DNA of 64,000 bases from Nitrosomonas sp. (GCA_019745325.1 JAIETK010000011.1:62001-126000), one strand, 5' to 3'. Shown: positions 38,425-49,003, counted from the first letter of the stretch. The notes: a model not told the origin generated them from the sequence alone. A program made the numbers and translations.

Positions 38425-39861
38425 TTAAATCCCCGTCCCGCCCACTGTCAGGCCATCGACGCGCAAAGTCGGCTGCCCGACGCCGACCGGTACGCTCTGA
38501 CCTTCTTTGCCGCAGGTACCGACCCCCGGATCCAGCAGCATATCATTCCCGATCATGGAAACCCGGGTCAACACATCCGGGCCGTTACCAATTAAAGTAG
38601 CGCCTTTAACCGGGTAAGTAATTTTGCCATCTTCAATCATATAGGCTTCCGCAGCCGAAAAAACAAATTTCCCGCTGGTAATGTCAACCTGACCGCCGCC
38701 GAAATTGGCCGCATACAATCCATGTTTCACCGACGCGATAATCTCAGCGGGATCTTTATCGCCGTTCAACATATAAGTGTTGGTCATGCGTGGCATCGGG
38801 ATATGTGCGAAAGATTCTCTCCGGCCATTTCCGGTGACCGGCAAATCCATCAACCGGGCATTTAAACTGTCCTGCAAATAGCCTCGCAGTATGCCATCTT
38901 CTATCAATACCGTACATTGCGTCGGATTGCCTTCGTCATCGATATTCAACGATCCGCGCCGCCGGGGAATGGTGCCGTCGTCGACCACGGTAACGCCGGG
39001 TGCCGCCACGCGCTGCCCAACACGCCCGGAAAATGCCGAACTTCCCTTGCGGTTAAAATCACCTTCCAATCCGTGACCAATCGCTTCGTGCAGCAATATC
39101 CCGGGCCAGCCGCTACCCAGCACGACCGTCATCGTACCGGCGGGCGCCGGACGCGCATCCAAATTGACCACTGCCTGATGAACCGCTTCCCTGGCGTAGT
39201 CCTGCAAAACTTCATCGGTAAAATGTTCATAGCCGAAGCGTCCGCCGCCGCCAGCCACCCCTTGCTCACGCCGGCCTTTTTCTTCGGCGATTACCTGCAA
39301 CGACAACCGGACCAAAGGCCTGACATCGGCTGCCAGCATGCCGTCGCTTCGAGCAACCAGAATGACTTCGTACTCACCCGCCAGCGACGCAACCACTTGC
39401 GTAATCCTGGGATCGAGCTGCCGGGTAAAGCGTTCCACCTTTTCCAATAATGCTACTTTTTCTGCGTCCTTCAGGCTCGCGATCGGATCTTCAGGCAAAT
39501 ATAACTGCGCCCGTTGATCCAGCGCGTTCCGCTTTGCTATTTGAACCGCATGCGAACGTCCTTGGCTCGCAATTGCGCGTGTCGCTTGGGCGGCTGACAC
39601 CAGCGCCGACATGCTGATATCATCGGAATAGGCAAAACCGGTTTTTTCACCGCAAACCGCGCGAACGCCAACCCCTTGGTCGATATTGAAACTACCCGAC
39701 TTCACGATACCTTCTTCCAGCATCCAGCCTTCAGAGCGGTTATATTGAAAATAGAGATCCGCGTAATCGATCCGATGAGACAATAACTGCGCCATCACTT
39801 GCTGCAAGCCCGAGACATCCAAATCGTAAGGCATTAGCAAGCTGCGATTGGCAATCGCCAT
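38425..39861 (-). CDS. tldD: TldD, metalloprotease of the TldD/TldE (PmbA) system
   Basis: TldD with TldE forms a heterodimeric zinc protease that trims unfolded peptides, including peptide antibiotics. The ATG at 39861 gives 478 residues, as in E. coli; an open frame 12 residues longer has no ribosome site. The zinc motif is [11 protein letters not shown] (HExxxH), with [17 protein letters not shown] near the C-terminus. It is 101 bp downstream of a nitrilase-family gene on the same strand, a frequent pairing in betaproteobacteria. Confidence 0.94.
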   Translation of the reverse strand: MAIANRSLLMPYDLDVSGLQQVMAQLLSHRIDYADLYFQYNRSEGWMLEEGIVKSGSFNIDQGVGVRAVCGEKTGFAYSDDISMSALVSAAQATRAIASQGRSHAVQIAKRNALDQRAQLYLPEDPIASLKDAEKVALLEKVERFTRQLDPRITQVVASLAGEYEVILVARSDGMLAADVRPLVRLSLQVIAEEKGRREQGVAGGGGRFGYEHFTDEVLQDYAREAVHQAVVNLDARPAPAGTMTVVLGSGWPGILLHEAIGHGLEGDFNRKGSSAFSGRVGQRVAAPGVTVVDDGTIPRRRGSLNIDDEGNPTQCTVLIEDGILRGYLQDSLNARLMDLPVTGNGRRESFAHIPMPRMTNTYMLNGDKDPAEIIASVKHGLYAANFGGGQVDITSGKFVFSAAEAYMIEDGKITYPVKGATLIGNGPDVLTRVSMIGNDMLLDPGVGTCGKEGQSVPVGVGQPTLRVDGLTVGGTGI

Positions 39862-39962
39862 AAAATCTCTATTTTCCGTGCTACCGTTAATGTTCATAAT
39901 TGTAATTCAAATAGTCTAGCTGCAACCGCAAATAAATTGCTCATGATACCGAATCTTTACGC

Positions 39963-40826
39963 TTAGCAGGGTTGTAAAATCCGATGATCCAGCGCGGGCA
40001 GATTGGCTCGCAAACTCGATTGATAATCGGGGTCGATCGTCGCCACAACCGCGCCGGAACCGCGCGGCAAGCGTTCGATCACTACTCCCCACGGATCGAC
40101 AATCATGCTATCGCCATTGGTTTCCCGCCCATTCACATGATAACCGCCTTGTCCTGGCGCAATAACATACGCCATGTTTTCGACGGCGCGCGCCCGCACC
40201 AGAACTTCCCAATGCGCCTTTCCGGTAATCGCTGTAAATGCCGCTGGCGCCAGGATAATATCAACTTTATCCATCAGCCGGAACAATTCCGGAAACCGTA
40301 GATCGTAGCATATCGACAAGCCGATTCGTCCGAAAGGCGAGTTTACCGTGACTACTTTATCCCCCGCCTTGATGGTTTTCTCCTCGGCATAACGTTCATG
40401 CCCCAGTTGCAAACCAAACAAATGAATTTTGTCGTAACGGGCTACTTGCTGGCCGTCATCCGCATAAACCAGACAACTATTATAAACTTTATCAGGATCC
40501 GGCGAAGCCAGCGGCACCGACCCCCCCACCAGCCAGATTCCTAAACGTCTTGCGGTGTCACTTAGAAATTTCTGAATTTGTCCTTCCCCCGGCTGCTCCC
40601 GCACCGCCAGTTTATCGGTATCCTTCATGCCCATGATGCAAAAATATTCAGGCAGCACAACCAATTTGGCGCCACGGCCAACTGCGTCCTCGATCAGCCG
40701 CGCGGCTTCTTCGAGATTAGCGGATACGCTCGGACCTGAAGCCATTTGTATTGCGGCCACACAGAAACCCTTATCGGCATCTTTATCAATCTTCGATGGA
40801 TCGCTTTTAATTGTATTTTTCAACAT
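39963..40826 (-). CDS. Carbon-nitrogen hydrolase (Nit-type amidase)
   Basis: The 287-residue nitrilase-superfamily protein has the catalytic triad Glu in VVLPEYF, Lys in RYDKIHLF and Cys in SICYDLRFPELFR. The sequence pattern is that of the Nit1/YafV-like branch that hydrolyses deaminated glutathione or omega-amides, a metabolite-repair role. The substrate is inferred only from subfamily likeness. The first about 20 residues (MLKNTIKSDPSKIDKDADKG) precede the usual start of the domain. It is probably cotranscribed with tldD and divergent from glnE. Confidence 0.9.
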   Translation of the reverse strand: MLKNTIKSDPSKIDKDADKGFCVAAIQMASGPSVSANLEEAARLIEDAVGRGAKLVVLPEYFCIMGMKDTDKLAVREQPGEGQIQKFLSDTARRLGIWLVGGSVPLASPDPDKVYNSCLVYADDGQQVARYDKIHLFGLQLGHERYAEEKTIKAGDKVVTVNSPFGRIGLSICYDLRFPELFRLMDKVDIILAPAAFTAITGKAHWEVLVRARAVENMAYVIAPGQGGYHVNGRETNGDSMIVDPWGVVIERLPRGSGAVVATIDPDYQSSLRANLPALDHRILQPC

Positions 40827-41069
40827 ACTTTTCTTTCTCTGGTTCAGATTTCCAGAAAATCTTAATTAAAAAAATATCTTGTGGATATTCAAAAAATAAA
40901 TTCTATTATCAATCACTTCCGGTATATGCATCATGTACGGTACCGAATCGGTGTTACCCAACCCGGATTCTAGCATTTAAGTAGGAAAACGTTCTATTTC
41001 GTTTTATTCACCATGCCAACCGTCACTTTCCTGTAAGCTTATTGATTATTTTATTGCTCATGACGGTCT

Positions 41070-43865
41070 ATGAGACATCACGATCACTCGCCAGAAGCCA
41101 TTCTTGCCGCCGCGCTGCCTTCCAGCCGTTATGCGCAACGGTTATTGGATAGCGAGCCGGCCCGAAAAACCGCCTTGTTGGAAAATCTGCATTCCCCTTT
41201 TCATAGAAAAGAAATGCAAGATCATCTCGAATTGAGATTCGTACAAATCGCGGACGAAGAAAGCTTAAATACCGTATTACGGGATCTACGCAAACAAGTC
41301 ATCCTTCGACTGGCGATCCGGGATATCAGCGGCCAAGCGGATTTAACGGAAGTAATGACCTGCATGACCGATCTGGCCGAAGTCACGATCAATTGCGCCC
41401 TCAAATTCCACGAAATGTGGCTTACACAACCGCACCGTTTCGGATCGCCACGGGGTGAAAACAGTCATTCGGTTCAGCATCTGCTGGTGGTCGCCATGGG
41501 CAAACTCGGCGGTGGAGAATTGAATGTCTCATCCGACGTCGATTTGATCTTCGTATATCCGGAAGATGGTGAAACCGATGGCGCCAAATCCATTTCGAAT
41601 CACGAATTCTTCGCGCGCCTCGGACGCAAGTTAATCGCCAGTCTCAATGATTTTACCGCGGACGGTTATGTATTCCGGGTTGATATGCGGCTCCGCCCGC
41701 ATGGAGAAAACAGTCCTTTAGCCATCAGCTTCCCGATGCTGGAGGAATATTTCATCAAGCAAGGCCGGGAATGGGAACGCCATGCCTGGATCAAGGGACG
41801 CGTGATCGCCGGCGGCATCGATAGCGAATCCATTTTGATGGAACAAATTGTCAGACCCTTCGTATTCCGCAAGTATCTGGATTTTAATGCATACGAATCG
41901 ATGCGCCGCCTGCACGCGCAACTGCGCAAGGAAGTCGAACGCCGCGAACTGCACGACAATATCAAATTGGGACCGGGCGGTATCCGCGAAATCGAATTTA
42001 TCACACAAGTTTTCCAATTAATCCGCGGCGGGCGGGATGTCGATTTATGCATCCGTCCTACCCTCGGCGTTCTGCAACGGCTTCAAAAAAAACAGCAATT
42101 ACCGAAACAAGCGGTCTCCGAGCTTATCGAGGCTTATTGCTTCTTACGGAAACTCGAACACCGCTTGCAATATCTGGATGATCAGCAAACTCAAACCTTG
42201 CCATTGAATCCCGAGGATCAACAACGCATCGCCAGCGCAATGGGCTTCAGCGGCTACGAGCGGTTCATGGAACAATTGGACAAACACCGGAGTGACGTAA
42301 CGCGTCACTTTGAGCTCATTTTTGCCACACCTCGGAAATCTCCCTCGCATGACATGCTGGCCTATTTATGGCAAGCTGAAGCGCACGATACCTCGCAAAC
42401 GGAAGCCGCCGCAACGCAATTGAGTACCATGGGTTTTACCGAACCCGAAAAAATCTCGGAACGGATCCGCTCGTTTTATCAAGATAATGCCTATCAGCAT
42501 CTCGCCGAATCGAGCCAGCAACAAATCATTACGTTGATACCCATGCTCATTGAAGCCGCTTCGGAACATCCGCCGGTCGACATCACGCTGGAACGCATGC
42601 TGCAATTACTCGAAAAAATCAGCACCCAATCTTCTTACTTGGCGTTGCTGCTGGAGCATCCACATACCTTGCAGCGCGTCGCGGGAATCGCCTCCATCAG
42701 TCAATGGGCAAGCGATTATCTGGGGCGTCACCCGATCCTGCTGGATGAATTGTTGCGCCAAGCTGAACCGCATCCGGTTCCGGATTGGAAAGTACTCAAT
42801 AACGAATTGATCTACCAATTGAATCATGTCAACAATCCGAAAAATGACGTGATCGAATGGCAAATGGACGTTTTGCGGCACTTCCAGCATGCGCAAGTAT
42901 TCCGCCTGCTGGTTACCGATCTCGAAGGTTCCTTGCAATTGGAAACGTTGAGTGATCATCTGACCGCATTGGCCGATCTGGTACTGGACAATGTGCTGAA
43001 TCTTGCCTGGTCCGGTTTGAAGAAACGCCACCGGGAAAACCCAGCTTTTGCAGTAATCGGTTACGGCAAACTGGGAGGCAAGGAACTCGGCTACGCATCC
43101 GATCTCGACATGGTATTTCTATACGACGATGACCACCCCGACGCAGCGGAAATCTATACCAAGCTCGGACAAAGCATCAACGCCTGGCTGACCCGCCACA
43201 CATCCGCCGGACTTCTGTATGAAACCGATCTGCGCCTGCGCCCGAACGGCGCTTCCGGCTTGCTGGTCAGCTCGATGGAAGCATTCGCGCAATATCAGCA
43301 TCAACAAGCCTGGGTATGGGAGCATCAAGCACTGACCCGTGCTCGATTCGTTGTCGGCGATCCGCACGTCGGTGATGTTTTTGAGCAGACGCGAAAAGAA
43401 ATTTTGTGCAAGCAACGCAACCTGACCGGACTTAAACAGGAAATATTGAAAATGCGTGAAAAGATGCTGGAAGCGCACCCCAATCCGACAGCGTTGTTTG
43501 ACATCAAGCATGATCGCGGCGGTATCATAGACGTCGAGTTTATCGTGCAATATCTGGTACTCGGCTACTCGAATCAGTATCCGGAACTCACCGGCAACAT
43601 CGGAAATATCGCGCTTTTAAAACTTGCGGGGGAGCTGGGACTCATAGAAAAAATCACTGCGGAAAAAGCACGCTCGGCCTATCGCGAATTCCGGCGTATC
43701 CAGCACCGGCAGCGTTTGAATGGCGAAGCGGATATGGCCGGCAGTGCGCCGGTGGATAGCCAAGCGCAAAAATTCACCCGGGTTGAAGACAGCCCTTTGA
43801 AAGAGGATCGCAAAGCGGTACTGGCGCTATGGAAAGAAGTTTTTGGAACTAATGCATTGTATTAA
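41070..43865 (+). CDS. glnE: Bifunctional glutamine synthetase adenylyltransferase/deadenylylase
   Basis: GlnE adds and removes AMP on glutamine synthetase in response to PII and glutamine, switching its activity with nitrogen supply. The 931-residue protein has two nucleotidyltransferase domains. The N-terminal deadenylylase has GKLGGGELNVSSDVDLIFVY (about 144-163). The C-terminal adenylylase has GYGKLGGKELGYASDLDMVF (about 664-684). Both keep the two metal-binding Asp residues. HD-like linker regions lie between. It stands alone on the plus strand, divergent from the nitrilase-tldD pair. Confidence 0.96.
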   Translation: MRHHDHSPEAILAAALPSSRYAQRLLDSEPARKTALLENLHSPFHRKEMQDHLELRFVQIADEESLNTVLRDLRKQVILRLAIRDISGQADLTEVMTCMTDLAEVTINCALKFHEMWLTQPHRFGSPRGENSHSVQHLLVVAMGKLGGGELNVSSDVDLIFVYPEDGETDGAKSISNHEFFARLGRKLIASLNDFTADGYVFRVDMRLRPHGENSPLAISFPMLEEYFIKQGREWERHAWIKGRVIAGGIDSESILMEQIVRPFVFRKYLDFNAYESMRRLHAQLRKEVERRELHDNIKLGPGGIREIEFITQVFQLIRGGRDVDLCIRPTLGVLQRLQKKQQLPKQAVSELIEAYCFLRKLEHRLQYLDDQQTQTLPLNPEDQQRIASAMGFSGYERFMEQLDKHRSDVTRHFELIFATPRKSPSHDMLAYLWQAEAHDTSQTEAAATQLSTMGFTEPEKISERIRSFYQDNAYQHLAESSQQQIITLIPMLIEAASEHPPVDITLERMLQLLEKISTQSSYLALLLEHPHTLQRVAGIASISQWASDYLGRHPILLDELLRQAEPHPVPDWKVLNNELIYQLNHVNNPKNDVIEWQMDVLRHFQHAQVFRLLVTDLEGSLQLETLSDHLTALADLVLDNVLNLAWSGLKKRHRENPAFAVIGYGKLGGKELGYASDLDMVFLYDDDHPDAAEIYTKLGQSINAWLTRHTSAGLLYETDLRLRPNGASGLLVSSMEAFAQYQHQQAWVWEHQALTRARFVVGDPHVGDVFEQTRKEILCKQRNLTGLKQEILKMREKMLEAHPNPTALFDIKHDRGGIIDVEFIVQYLVLGYSNQYPELTGNIGNIALLKLAGELGLIEKITAEKARSAYREFRRIQHRQRLNGEADMAGSAPVDSQAQKFTRVEDSPLKEDRKAVLALWKEVFGTNALY

Positions 43866-43983
43866 ATATACTTTTCACTCAGCGATGAATTTAAGCTGAT
43901 CTTCATATCTGAATTAATCATAAATTACTTGAAACAAAACTGATAACCATTGAATATTAAATAGAAATTATTTTTTCGAGATT

Positions 43984-44000
43984 TTGGCACGAATTCTGCT
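43984..44000 (+). promoter_or_regulatory. Sigma-54 promoter of the type IV pilin gene
   Basis: TTGGCACGAATTCTGCT has the -24 GG and -12 GC separated by exactly 10 bases and matches TGGCACG-N4-TTGCT except for one base in the -12 box. It lies 61 bases before the pilin ATG. This is the classic arrangement of PilR/PilS-controlled pilA genes. No PilSR genes are in the window. Confidence 0.75.
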
Positions 44001-44060
44001 ATCGATTCAATACACACACATCGGGTGTGTCCTACTCACAACCAAAAAGGAGAACTGCAA

Positions 44061-44510
44061 ATGCAAAACGTACAAAAAGGTTTTACCCTGATCGAGTTAA
44101 TGATTGTTGTGGCCATTATTGGTATTTTGGCAGCGGTCGCGGTGCCTGCTTATCAAAATTACGCATTAAAAGCAAAATATACAGAGGTTATTAATGCAAC
44201 GGCAGGTATTAAAGCCGGTATTGAAGTATGTGTACAAGAAGGCAACTGCTTTAATGCTGGCGGCCCTGCAATACAAAACGTTGCTTTCGGTGCATTTGGA
44301 TTGATACCGGCAGCTCCTGTAGCTAGTACTTTCTTAAATGGTGTCGTTGTTACAGCCGCTGGTCAAATTACAGCGACTGCTACAGCAGTTCAGGGTTTAA
44401 ATAGCGAAACTTACATATTAACACCTGCTGTCGATGCTCAAGGAAAAGTAACTTGGACAGTAAATGCAGCGAGTACTTGTCGTACGCGTGCTGCAGGTGC
44501 AATTTGCTAA
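44061..44510 (+). CDS. pilA: Type IV major pilin
   Basis: The 149-residue prepilin has a short leader (MQNVQKG) cut before Phe: [21 protein letters not shown] is the N-methylated hydrophobic helix, with Glu5 of the mature form present. The globular part ends with a Cys pair (about [10 protein letters not shown]) that closes the D-region loop, and an earlier Cys pair CVQEGNC forms a small loop. The ATG at 44061 follows AAAGGAG at 44046-44052. Strong signals on both sides (sigma-54 promoter, terminator) indicate a single-gene transcript. The adjacent convergent ATPase gene may assemble it. Confidence 0.95.
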   Translation: MQNVQKGFTLIELMIVVAIIGILAAVAVPAYQNYALKAKYTEVINATAGIKAGIEVCVQEGNCFNAGGPAIQNVAFGAFGLIPAAPVASTFLNGVVVTAAGQITATATAVQGLNSETYILTPAVDAQGKVTWTVNAASTCRTRAAGAIC

Positions 44511-44533
44511 AACCAAATAGATTCTGAACGTAA

Positions 44534-44559
44534 AAAAACCGCCTTTTATGGCGGTTTTT
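44534..44559 (+). terminator. Rho-independent terminator after the pilin gene
   Basis: AAAAACCGCC pairs perfectly with GGCGGTTTTT across a TTTTAT loop, with T residues within and after the second arm. It lies 24 bases after the pilin stop, between two convergent genes, so it may serve both strands. Confidence 0.88.
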
Positions 44560-44607
44560 CTATCAGTTCTATTTAATAATTTATACCTTATAAGATTTAT
44601 CAATAAA

Positions 44608-46992
44608 TCATTTAATACACACCACCCGTACCTGATGCATATCAGTAACCCCTTGTAACACCTTCTCGATCCCATCCTGTTTCAGCGTTCGCATCCCATC
44701 GCCCAGCGCCGTTACCAGCATTTCCGCCACGCGCGCGCGTTCCTGCACATTCTTTTTGAGGGCATCGGTCGCGGTCATCAGCTCGTGCAATCCGACCCGT
44801 CCGGCATAACCGGTACCGACGCATTCATCACAACCGATCGCTTTGTAAAGCGTAATCCGGCCCTGATCATCTCCATATTGCCGGATCCATTGCGCGCGAA
44901 TTTCACGAAGCGCAGATTCGGGATCGGCTTTGAAACGATCGATATTTCTCAGTTCCACACAATACTCGTCTAACAGAGTATCGATTTCCTGCTCGCTGGC
45001 GACGTAGGATTCCTTGCAATGTTTGCATAGCCGCTTCGCCAACCGTTGCGCCAAGACTCCGAGCAGCGCATCGGCAAAGTTAAACGGATCCATGCCCATA
45101 TCCAGCAAACGGATCACCGATTCCGGCGCGCTGTTGGTATGCAATGTCGCCAAAACCAGGTGACCGGTCAATGATGCTTCAATGCCGATGCTGGTGGTTT
45201 CCTTGTCGCGCATCTCGCCGACCATGATGATATCCGGATCCGCCCGCAGAAAGGAACGCATGATGACCGGAAAAGTGAGTCCCGCTTTGACGTTGATCTG
45301 CACCTGCCGCAAACCTTTCTGGGTGATCTCCACCGGATCTTCCGCCGTCCAGATCTTGGTATCGTTCTGATTCAGATATTTTAAAACCGAATGCAGCGTC
45401 GTCGTTTTACCGGAGCCGGTCGGGCCGCACACAAAAAATAAGCCATAAGGTTTGCTGATGATACTTTTCAGCTCCTTCAGGTTATGCGCTGTAAACCCCA
45501 TGTTTTCCAATGGAATCGGCTCGCCCGCGGCCAGAATCCGCATCACCACGTCCTCCATGCCGCCCGCCGATGGAATCGTCGCCACCCGCAACTCGATATC
45601 CAGCGGCGCGAACTTCTTGAACTTGATTTTGCCGTCCTGCGGTTTGCGCTTCTCCGATATATCCAGATCGCACATGATCTTGATCCGTGTAACCAGCGGA
45701 TTCCGGTAGCCGGCTGGAATCTCGATATAAGGCATCAGCGAGCCATCCTTGCGGAAACGGATTTTGGTTTTTTCCTTGCCGGGAAAAGGCTCGATATGAA
45801 TATCCGAGACTCCCTGTTTATAAGCATCAATGATGATTTTATTGACGAGTTTCACCAATTCGTTGTCGGAAGCGGCGGAAGACTCTTCTTTGTCGTTATC
45901 AGTTTCTTCGGTATCAATCGATTCCCCTTGAAGACCGACAAGCATCTCATTGATATCGCCCGAATCGATTTCGTCGCCGCCATAAAATTGCTTCACCGTT
46001 TCATCAAATTCCCGTTTGGTGGTGACGGTATAGATAATTTTATTTTTCGGAAAAATGGTATTGGCGATGCGTTGTGTTTTAATCCGCTCGGGATCCAGCG
46101 TTAAAATCACCAGACCATCTTTGGTGTCGTCAATCGGCAGAATCGCGTTACTTTCGACATAATCCCTTTTTAGATTTTTCAGCAGTTCCGCCGGTTTTAC
46201 ACGATCAGCTTTAAAAGGCTCGTATTTCACCGCGAAGAAAGAAGCAAGCGCTTTTCCAATAACCGGCAATCCGATCTGAAATTCATCGAGCAGGATATCT
46301 TCCAGATCGCACCCCTTTTTGCGTGCCGAGCGGGCGGCCAGTTCCAGTTCCGCCGCGGAAATTGTTGCATCCAGCACCAGATAATCATATTTCGATTTCA
46401 GCAGTTGCGCGGGTTTTTCCGGCTGTTTAAGAGCGCCCGAAACCGCACGGCAAATTTCGGTGACACCTTGCACAATCTCAGACGGAAAGGCTTGATTGCT
46501 TTTATGATTGATTGCCTGAACAATGCCTATCAATGCTTGGTTTTCCTGGTTCAATATTGGCGCAACCAGCATTTGCTTGGTTCGATAGCCGGTACGTTTG
46601 TCGGCTTCATTGGAAAAAACCAGTTGCGCATCAATACGCTTCAATTCACTTTTGTTGTAAACATCTTCGATATTGAGCGTTTTCTTTTGCAGACCGGCAT
46701 GCCCCATGATACTGGTTTCTGTTACCGGAATTTTCAGATCCTGAAAAGTATCAATTCCGGTTTTTACCCGCGTGATGAAGAACGATTTATCGTCGCTCAA
46801 TGCATAAATCGTTAACCGATCCGCATTAAACAGCGCACGGATATCTTTACTCGCTTCCACCATGATTTCATCAACATTGTTCGCAGCCTGAATCTTGGCG
46901 ATCACTGCTTGCAGGCTTTTAGAGAAATCCTGTGCAGGAATGCTATTGGGGATATTTTTTTGTTTAAGCAGCGTTGGCGCAGATGTACTCAT
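44608..46992 (-). CDS. GAF-domain-fused PilB/GspE-like secretion ATPase
   Basis: This is a hexameric ATPase of the type II secretion/type IV pilus extension family. The 794 residues comprise a GAF domain (about 25-190, with FNADRLTIYALSDD), a GspE N-terminal-like domain (about 200-340), a linker and the ATPase core. Walker A is GPTGSGKTTTLHS. The core also has an Asp box, IMRSFLRADPDIIMVGEMRD, a His box, TGHLVLATLHTNSAPESV, and a tetracysteine zinc site (CKHC and CDEC). The N-terminal GAF sensor is not present in ordinary PilB or GspE, so activity may respond to a small ligand. It faces pilA and is not inside a pil or gsp operon. Confidence 0.9.
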   Translation of the reverse strand: MSTSAPTLLKQKNIPNSIPAQDFSKSLQAVIAKIQAANNVDEIMVEASKDIRALFNADRLTIYALSDDKSFFITRVKTGIDTFQDLKIPVTETSIMGHAGLQKKTLNIEDVYNKSELKRIDAQLVFSNEADKRTGYRTKQMLVAPILNQENQALIGIVQAINHKSNQAFPSEIVQGVTEICRAVSGALKQPEKPAQLLKSKYDYLVLDATISAAELELAARSARKKGCDLEDILLDEFQIGLPVIGKALASFFAVKYEPFKADRVKPAELLKNLKRDYVESNAILPIDDTKDGLVILTLDPERIKTQRIANTIFPKNKIIYTVTTKREFDETVKQFYGGDEIDSGDINEMLVGLQGESIDTEETDNDKEESSAASDNELVKLVNKIIIDAYKQGVSDIHIEPFPGKEKTKIRFRKDGSLMPYIEIPAGYRNPLVTRIKIMCDLDISEKRKPQDGKIKFKKFAPLDIELRVATIPSAGGMEDVVMRILAAGEPIPLENMGFTAHNLKELKSIISKPYGLFFVCGPTGSGKTTTLHSVLKYLNQNDTKIWTAEDPVEITQKGLRQVQINVKAGLTFPVIMRSFLRADPDIIMVGEMRDKETTSIGIEASLTGHLVLATLHTNSAPESVIRLLDMGMDPFNFADALLGVLAQRLAKRLCKHCKESYVASEQEIDTLLDEYCVELRNIDRFKADPESALREIRAQWIRQYGDDQGRITLYKAIGCDECVGTGYAGRVGLHELMTATDALKKNVQERARVAEMLVTALGDGMRTLKQDGIEKVLQGVTDMHQVRVVCIK

Positions 46993-47003
46993 AAAATCGC
47001 TTC

Positions 47004-47768
47004 CTAAAATTCAAGTGATTGATTGTTTTCCAATCGTCTCGGATGAAATCTTGCCAGGCATTGCCGGATTTCGTTCATGGTGATATCCGCTTCGCCGGGC
47101 TTTAAATGCGAAATTAAAATTTCCGCTTCACCCTCCAGCTTTTCCAATTCTTCCATCAATAAACTGGGACAAAGATGTTTGGATCGGATGGCGATTGCTC
47201 TTTTTTCATTACAAAAAGCGGATTCAATGATCAAATACTTTAAATTCGAGATTTTATTCACGATCGGCCAGAATGCGTCATGCGTGGTGGTATCGCCGGT
47301 AAAAACAAGGCTGGCATGACCGGAATCCAATTGATAACCTACTGCCGGAACAGTGTGATTCGCCGGAAGCGGTATGATTTTCCGGCCATTCAGAACGACA
47401 GCTTGTTCCGGCAATAGCGCTTCATAGCGCATATAAGGGAAATCCGCATCCGGAATTTTTGTGAAATCCGGCCATAAGTGCCAATTAAATAAATGTTTCT
47501 GCAGTACCGTCAGCGTCGCTTGAATGGCATGAACGGTCAACGGTTTCGTGCGTAATGAACCGACCGTATCCACCAGAAAAGGAATGAAAGCCACATGATC
47601 CAAATGTGCGTGCGTCACAAAAACGTGATCAATCTTGGTCATCTCTTCGACACTCAGATTTCCGACCCCCGTCCCGGCGTCAATCAGGATATCGTCATCC
47701 AGTAGCATCGCCGTGGTTTGCGCCCCACCGCCGATACCGCCGCTGCATCCCAAAATTCTCAGTTTCAA
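47004..47768 (-). CDS. Metallo-beta-lactamase-fold phosphodiesterase (class II cyclic-nucleotide type)
   Basis: The 254-residue protein starts from a TTG (47766-47768); no ATG or GTG is available between it and the preceding stop. The zinc motif THAHLDHVAFIPFL (HxHxDH), the FTGDTTTH Asp and the late His in LISHLKPGE complete the dinuclear site. The pattern resembles class II cAMP phosphodiesterases, though other hydrolases share it. It follows the ATPase gene's 5' end by 12 bases on the same strand, so it is upstream of that gene in one transcript. A signalling role is possible but unproven. Confidence 0.8.
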   Translation of the reverse strand: MKLRILGCSGGIGGGAQTTAMLLDDDILIDAGTGVGNLSVEEMTKIDHVFVTHAHLDHVAFIPFLVDTVGSLRTKPLTVHAIQATLTVLQKHLFNWHLWPDFTKIPDADFPYMRYEALLPEQAVVLNGRKIIPLPANHTVPAVGYQLDSGHASLVFTGDTTTHDAFWPIVNKISNLKYLIIESAFCNEKRAIAIRSKHLCPSLLMEELEKLEGEAEILISHLKPGEADITMNEIRQCLARFHPRRLENNQSLEF

Positions 47769-47789
47769 CGGACTAGCCCAGAGAAAGAA

Positions 47790-48215
47790 TTATTTAACCA
47801 GTAAGACGGGTATCTGCGACAGCTGCATCACTTTGCTGGTCACGGACCCCAAAAGCAATCCTTTTAAACCACCTCTACCGCGCGGCCCCATTACGATCAG
47901 ATCATATTGCTTTTCGGTGGCAAATCGCACGATCATCTCAGCCGGATCACCCACCGTAATATGAAACTGGTAAGCAATCCCGGCTTGATCCAATATGTCG
48001 CGAGCTTCATGCAGGTTTTTCAAGCCTTCCTCTTGATGATATTGCTTGATATCCGCTTGATTGATGAATAATGACACATTTCCATCGAGCGGATATTGAA
48101 CATTAAGCAGATGAAACTCCGGTATTTCCTTGTACCAATCGAGCAATTGAATAAAATCAGCTACAGCTTTTTTCGAGCATTCAGAGCCATCAACAGGCAA
48201 CAGTATTTTCAGCAT
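47790..48215 (-). CDS. Universal stress protein, UspA family
   Basis: This is a single-domain 141-residue Usp. It starts MLKILLPVDGSECSKKAV and has the ATP-binding signature GPRGRGGLKGLLLGSVTSKV (G-2x-G-9x-G-S/T), followed by IPVLLVK. The presence of the full signature suggests an ATP-binding UspFG-type protein. It lies in a same-strand run with terC upstream and the phosphodiesterase downstream. Confidence 0.93.
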   Translation of the reverse strand: MLKILLPVDGSECSKKAVADFIQLLDWYKEIPEFHLLNVQYPLDGNVSLFINQADIKQYHQEEGLKNLHEARDILDQAGIAYQFHITVGDPAEMIVRFATEKQYDLIVMGPRGRGGLKGLLLGSVTSKVMQLSQIPVLLVK

Positions 48216-48241
48216 GATAATCCTCTATTTATCTATCCAGG

Positions 48242-48964
48242 TTATTGCCTGGAATTGTCTTCATCGGCCAGATCAACGATCGGTCTCGCTTCAGCCCGCT
48301 TACGAGCGGCCAGCGTTTTACCGGCGGCAATTACCACGATTGCCATGGCAGCGGGAGCGATCCAGTGCAGAAAATTCGCATTCACATCAACCCATTCCTT
48401 GGTAACCACATCGGTTACCGCCATATCGCCCGCAATCCACCCCAGCAACCCTGCACCGATTGCAATCGTGACCGGATATCGATCCATGACCCTCATTACC
48501 AGTTGACTACCCCAAACGATGATCGGTACGCTGATCACCAATCCAAAAATCACCAAGCTGATTTCGTCCTTTGCCGCCCCCGCAATGGCAATCACATTAT
48601 CAAGACTCATCACCGCATCCGCGACGATAATCGTTTTGATAGCGCCCAGCAGCGTGGTGCTGGCGTCTACTTCGTGACTGCCTTCCGATTCAGGCTGTAA
48701 TAGCTTGATACCAATCCAAACCAGCAATGCCGCGCCTGCAACCTTCAGATAAGGAATGGTTAACAGATTCAATGCAAAAAAGATCAGCACAACACGCAGC
48801 ACAATTGCACCTGCAACTCCCCAGAAAATCCCGAGCTTGCGCTGCTTATCCGGTAAGCGTCTGCAAGCCAACGCAATGACTACCGCATTGTCGCCACCTA
48901 AAACGATATCAATCGCAATAATTTGCAGCACGGCTAACCAAAACTGCGGACTATCAAATGCCAT
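48242..48964 (-). CDS. TerC-family integral membrane protein (YjbE-like)
   Basis: The ATG at 48964 gives 240 residues; a TTG just before it is less likely because AGGAAA is spaced for the ATG. Seven or so membrane helices carry the two conserved acidic motifs of the family, IDIVLGGDNAVVIALA and VADAVMSLDNVIAIAGAA. TerC proteins are linked to tellurite resistance and, more generally, to metal (often manganese) export that supports exported metalloproteins. No yybP-ykoY-type riboswitch fits in the 39-bp gap before it. Confidence 0.9.
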   Translation of the reverse strand: MAFDSPQFWLAVLQIIAIDIVLGGDNAVVIALACRRLPDKQRKLGIFWGVAGAIVLRVVLIFFALNLLTIPYLKVAGAALLVWIGIKLLQPESEGSHEVDASTTLLGAIKTIIVADAVMSLDNVIAIAGAAKDEISLVIFGLVISVPIIVWGSQLVMRVMDRYPVTIAIGAGLLGWIAGDMAVTDVVTKEWVDVNANFLHWIAPAAMAIVVIAAGKTLAARKRAEARPIVDLADEDNSRQ

Positions 48965-49003
48965 CAACTTTCCTAAGAAATATTTAATTAAGTATGGGAA
49001 ATG

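Noticed and set aside
48965..49003. Manganese riboswitch before terC
   Set aside because: The gap is only 39 bp, too short for such an element.
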